Shown one piece after another: positions 53,139-56,056 of a stretch of 56,056 nucleotides of DNA. Position numbers and translations under genes: made by a program. The notes below the pieces were generated by a model. It worked only from the letters and a program-made list of their open reading frames with translations. It was not told the DNA's origin and made no database searches. The number at the start of each line of letters is the position of its first letter. Within the stretch, counting starts at the first letter, position 1. Source of the stretch: Spirochaetota bacterium (GTDB lineage Bacteria > Spirochaetota > UBA4802 > UBA5550); the NCBI GenBank assembly GCA_016929135.1, contig JAFGJK010000129.1, positions 1 through 56,056 on the forward strand. The letters are read 5' to 3'.

Positions 53139-53471
53139 CTGCGGCTCCTCAATATAAAATATCGTATACCAACAGCAGTCTCGATAAGAATAATCGATAC
53201 ACAATCCTCATTAACCGACACACTCTCAACATATAACAATTGTATTGTCCATACAAGTCCACCCATGCCGTTCATACTATACAGATCGTGATCCGGCTCG
53301 AGGGAATGCTCCCGACAATGTTAAGGGCGTGTTGCCAGATATGGGAAGACCTTGCAACCATTAATTACCGCTGGCTGGGATTGCAGCTGCTTTTTTTATG
53401 ATTGCATTGCTTGACAAAATTGTCAAGCATTAACAATATTCAATGATTTATATCAACGATAGAAGGGATAT
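53139..53471. other. Divergent intergenic region between guaB and the YkgJ gene
   Basis: An inverted repeat TTGTAT/ATACAA with a five-base gap lies at 53240-53256, about 100 bases upstream of guaB, a possible operator. From about 53280 to 53400 the sequence has several short complementary runs and a T run (53389-53397), so an unrecognised plus-strand RNA is possible. I cannot assign a class. Confidence 0.35.
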
Positions 53472-53834
53472 ATGCGTCAATGTAAAAGAAGAGGGTACTG
53501 TTGCCAGGATGTCCGCCTCGCAGAATCCCCGGAGATTCTCCAGAAGGCCTACGAGTTCTGGAGAAAATCAAAAAAGGTGGATCCCAGCTTTTCTGAGATT
53601 TATCTCATTTATCCAATGCTCACCTTTAAATTTGAAAATGAGGAGGAGGACCTGCCGTATCATTACTACTGCAAGCATTTCACCCGGGACAGCGATGGCC
53701 TGCCCACCTGTTCCATCTATCCAATTCGACCGGCCATGTGCCGCGAATTCCCCTACTATGAGAGTGTCCCCCATTTGGATACCAGCGGTCCTCTGAGCCC
53801 CTACGAGGGCTGCGGCTATAACGACCCGGATTAA
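53472..53834 (+). CDS. YkgJ-family cysteine-cluster protein
   Basis: The 120-residue protein has the zinc/iron-chelating YkgJ pattern: CKRRGYCCQDV at the N-terminus (Cys4, Cys10, Cys11), the central YYCKHF, and TCSIYPIRPAMCREFP near the end, with a final Cys before the C-terminus. The family has unknown function; the cysteines are believed to bind metal. The ATG at 53472 has AAGGGATAT. The stop overlaps the convergent carbonic anhydrase gene by four bases. Confidence 0.88.
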   Translation: MRQCKRRGYCCQDVRLAESPEILQKAYEFWRKSKKVDPSFSEIYLIYPMLTFKFENEEEDLPYHYYCKHFTRDSDGLPTCSIYPIRPAMCREFPYYESVPHLDTSGPLSPYEGCGYNDPD

Positions 53835-54448
53835 ATCCCTGTTTTTTTATACTGCTCAGCAAGGCTCGTATTTACATGAACAACGCCTTTATTCAGGTCT
53901 TTTAAGGGATAATTAGCCGTAATATCCGGAAGCGCATCTGCATCAGCCTGATCCTTCAATACGGTGCCGGCCGGGACATACTTACCGTCCTTAACGGCGA
54001 CACCCATCAGAATACACCCCGGTTCGACAACGCAATTGCTACCCACAGAGGCCCTGAATATTAAAACCTTCATACCCACGAAGGTGTCGTTTCCCACACT
54101 GGCCGGTCCGTGCACCTGAACCTGGTGTGCCAGAGAGACACGATCACCTATAAAAACCGCAAAAGTATTCCCTCCAACCTTCACTAAATTTGTCTCGATG
54201 GCGTGTCCGGCATGCTCTGTTTCCAGCGCATGGATCACAACGCCGTCCTGCACATTGGAATCATCTCCAATATAGAGGGGCTGCCCCTCGTCGCCGCGCA
54301 CCGAGGCGAAGGGTGCCACAAAAACCCTTTTTCCAATAATTGCATTCCCTATGACCGCACCGAGAGGATGTACATACGCACTGGGATCTACAACCGGTTC
54401 GTGGTCCTTACTGGAAAAATCTGTGATTACATTCCTGTGTATCATCAT
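53831..54448 (-). CDS. Gamma-class carbonic anhydrase, Cam-type
   Basis: The 205-residue protein is a left-handed beta-helix (hexapeptide repeat) enzyme. It has Zn/Fe ligands His73, His108 and His113 at nearly the spacing of Methanosarcina Cam, the residues RGDEGQP (Arg51, Glu54) and the acidic loop after HALETEHAGHAIE that Cam has and the CamH type lacks. It hydrates CO2 to bicarbonate. No signal peptide is seen, unlike the archaeal precursor. It could support carboxylation or pH control. The start at 54448 (or the adjacent second Met) is assumed. Confidence 0.92.
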   Translation of the reverse strand: MMIHRNVITDFSSKDHEPVVDPSAYVHPLGAVIGNAIIGKRVFVAPFASVRGDEGQPLYIGDDSNVQDGVVIHALETEHAGHAIETNLVKVGGNTFAVFIGDRVSLAHQVQVHGPASVGNDTFVGMKVLIFRASVGSNCVVEPGCILMGVAVKDGKYVPAGTVLKDQADADALPDITANYPLKDLNKGVVHVNTSLAEQYKKTGI

Positions 54449-54546
54449 TCACTCCTTCATAACACTCGTTTCAATCCAGCTTAATACCGCATTACATTTG
54501 TCAATCGTTTTGCATCAACTACAAACCACGGTCTTCCATAAAATAT

Positions 54547-54574
54547 TTGACATAATTAACGATTCATCTATCAA
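54547..54574 (+). promoter_or_regulatory. Putative promoter of the discoidin/tail-fibre gene
   Basis: A perfect TTGACA (54547-54552), a 16-base spacer and TATCAA (54569-54574). It lies 45 bases upstream of the ATG at 54620. The -10 box is only a moderate match. Confidence 0.45.
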
Positions 54575-54619
54575 TACGAGAAGAATCCCAATTCTCCATT
54601 CCAATGCCCAGGGGTTATA

Positions 54620-56056
54620 ATGGAATATATTACCATAAGCAGACGGTATTACCTTGAGGGAATAATCGATAGTTATTCCAGCCAGGACAATGACATCAAC
54701 AGCATCCAGAATATACTCAAGGAAAACGGTTATTGGTGCAGCGCCAGAAGGAGCAGTCCGGCCATCGAATATATGATCGTCGACCTGAAAGAGTTGTCCC
54801 CTTTCGATTACATAGAACTCTCTCCTTCGCAAAACGGCGGAGCCGCATTCCCCAGGAATTTCAGATTCGAATGCAGCGACGATAAATCCTCATGGGAGAT
54901 TCTTCATGAGGAAAAGGACTATACTCTCGACGGCGACCTGTATCATGTTGAATTTCCGCTTATCCGCTCCAGATATGTGAAAATCCTCATTATCAGCTCC
55001 AATGCCGAACTGTACTACACGGAGATTGGAAGGATACGAATAGGAATACACGGAATCGAAGGAATGCATTCCAGCAGCATCGGTGCAGGCAAAGGAGGGG
55101 AAAACCTCCTGAGTCCGGAGCTTGAAACCTTCTGGGAATCTGAGCTAAAATCAAAACACGATACCGAGTACATCTACTTTGATCTCGGAAGAATATTCCA
55201 GTTGAACGGCATACAGATCGCCTCGGCAGATTTTGGTTTTCCTGAGCAATTCCACCTGGAGACCAGCACCGACGGTAACATCTGGACGTATATCTTCGAA
55301 GAACAGGACTTCAAATCCCAGGCCTATACTCGCTATTTCTGGAGCACCGCAATCATGCCCGCCAGATATATCAAGCTGGAGATGAGGAACACGGTCATAT
55401 CTGGCAAGCAGATGGGGGCTCGTATCTCATGCGTTGAACTATACGCGGCGCCCATGGCCCGACTGCACACCCATAACATCGGCCAGTTGACTCCCTATGC
55501 ATCGATCTTCCAACCCGGGATGGTAAAGCTCTCCAGGGACGGGGAGAGGACCCCGGGCACAGCGGTGCAGGGTAATGACAGCAGGCTCGTCGATGCATCC
55601 ACAATCTTCAAGGGGATTGTCCGCCTTGCCGAACCGGGAGAATCAAGCGATGGCATCGCGGTCCAGTCCTCCGATCCCCGACTTTCCGAGGCCACGGAAC
55701 TCAATCATGGCATTGTTCGCCTCGGATACGACCGGGAGAATAAGCCTGGAGTTGTTGTACAGGGGAACGACTCGAGGCTCAAGGAAGCAACAGAGAAATC
55801 CTTCGGAATTGTACGCCTCTGTCCCGACGGACAATACAATGATCGCAGCGTCGTGCAGGGGAACGATTCGAGGATCCAGAAGGCCACCGAGGACGCATAT
55901 GGAATCTGCAGACTCGCCAACAACGGAGGCACCTCTTCAAACACAGTCGTCCAGGCCGACGACAACAGGCTCAAGGACGCCTCCACCAAGGCAAAGGGAA
56001 TCGTCGAGCTCGCCGAGGACGGCGAAGACGCTCCCAACGTCGCCGTCCAGGGAAAC
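54620..56056 (+). CDS. Discoidin-like and tail-fibre-repeat surface protein (partial)
   Basis: The frame is open from an ATG at 54620 (ribosome binding site AGGGG) to the window edge, 479 codons, so it is truncated on the right. There is no signal peptide. The first half contains two regions with the look of F5/8 type C (discoidin) carbohydrate- or surface-binding domains, each including a FELSTDGxxW-like turn (residues about 45-140 and 170-275; for example LETSTDGNIWTYIFEEQDFK and ARYIKLEMRN). From residue 300 a series of 32-residue repeats with the consensus GIVRL...VVQGNDSRL begins; this word is typical of phage tail-fibre-type proteins. The protein could be a phage tail fibre, a contractile-system fibre or a cell-surface adhesin; nothing downstream is visible. 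Confidence 0.75.
   Translation, partial: MEYITISRRYYLEGIIDSYSSQDNDINSIQNILKENGYWCSARRSSPAIEYMIVDLKELSPFDYIELSPSQNGGAAFPRNFRFECSDDKSSWEILHEEKDYTLDGDLYHVEFPLIRSRYVKILIISSNAELYYTEIGRIRIGIHGIEGMHSSSIGAGKGGENLLSPELETFWESELKSKHDTEYIYFDLGRIFQLNGIQIASADFGFPEQFHLETSTDGNIWTYIFEEQDFKSQAYTRYFWSTAIMPARYIKLEMRNTVISGKQMGARISCVELYAAPMARLHTHNIGQLTPYASIFQPGMVKLSRDGERTPGTAVQGNDSRLVDASTIFKGIVRLAEPGESSDGIAVQSSDPRLSEATELNHGIVRLGYDRENKPGVVVQGNDSRLKEATEKSFGIVRLCPDGQYNDRSVVQGNDSRIQKATEDAYGICRLANNGGTSSNTVVQADDNRLKDASTKAKGIVELAEDGEDAPNVAVQGN
55517..56056 (+). repeat. Tandem 96-base (32-residue) protein-coding repeats
   Basis: Five full units and part of a sixth occur in frame with exactly 96 bases per unit: 55517-55612, 55613-55708, 55709-55804, 55805-55900, 55901-55996 and 55997-56056 (partial). 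The consensus is GIVRL, variable, VVQGNDSRL, variable, A(T/S). Units differ in nucleotide sequence but keep these words, so they are old or selected repeats and not recent duplications. More units probably lie beyond the edge. Confidence 0.85.

Noticed and set aside
55517..56056. CRISPR-like regular repeats
   Set aside because: The 96-base period is in frame with a long open reading frame and conserved in protein words, not in nucleotide sequence.

Overview
The window looks like a chromosomal segment of a Gram-negative, mainly anaerobic, chemotactic bacterium of roughly 55-60% GC. Supporting features are signal peptides, lipoproteins and an outer-membrane protein; a glycyl-radical enzyme with its activase; many Fe-S and flavin redox proteins; a DsrMK-like membrane complex; and cheR, cheD and two chemoreceptors. 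A spirochaete-like organism (Spirochaetota) fits best, from the eukaryote-like IMP dehydrogenase, the membrane-PAS-ATPase signalling protein and the style of the outer-membrane protein, but this is inference and a deltaproteobacterial-type anaerobe is not excluded. TAG, TGA and TAA are all used as normal stops.

Layout. 1-4.1 kb: a TetR/SRPBCC operon behind a perfect 30-bp palindrome, a 459-residue unknown protein divergent from a second TetR regulator, and a DUF3617 protein. 4.1-8.4 kb: a glycyl-radical enzyme and activase divergent from a GntR/FadR regulator, with two identical 11-bp operators, one in front of each gene. 8.4-12.8 kb: DUF1330, an Fe-S flavoprotein, a formylglycine-enzyme-fold lipoprotein, an exported methyltransferase and an ATC-hydrolase-like protein. 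13-16 kb: dsrE2-tusA-dsrM-dsrK, a sulfur-carrier and electron-transfer unit. 16.2-20.5 kb: an exported glutamine-amidotransferase-fold lipoprotein, a DUF362 protein and a NapH/NapG-like ferredoxin fusion interrupted by an in-frame TAG, then msrA.

20.5-28.8 kb: an AT-rich gene with two ribbon-helix-helix-like modules, TetR, ptsP, a split ADP-forming acyl-CoA synthetase, an acyltransferase and a HAD phosphatase. 28.8-33.2 kb: a Tat-exported amidohydrolase lipoprotein, an M81-type metallopeptidase lipoprotein and an outer-membrane protein. 33.5-42.1 kb: a SerB-like phosphatase, cheR-cheD, two unknown proteins, a CDF-like transporter downstream of a c-di-AMP (ydaO-type) riboswitch with its own promoter and terminator, a chemoreceptor and a degenerate metallopeptidase. 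42-50 kb: a membrane-PAS-ATPase protein, an HGSNAT-like acyltransferase, an ECF sigma factor with a small membrane protein, an EFR1 flavodoxin-ferredoxin, a nitroreductase, an ArsR regulator and a second chemoreceptor. 50-56 kb: another nitroreductase, a second copy of the AT-rich ribbon-helix-helix gene, a eukaryote-like guaB, a YkgJ protein, a Cam-type gamma carbonic anhydrase, and the first 479 codons of a protein with discoidin-like domains followed by 32-residue tail-fibre-like repeats that runs off the right edge.

The strongest leads for something new are the paired AT-rich double ribbon-helix-helix genes, the discoidin/tail-fibre hybrid at the right edge, the c-di-AMP riboswitch in front of a CDF-like transporter, the symmetrical operator pair of the glycyl-radical locus, and the amber-interrupted ferredoxin gene.
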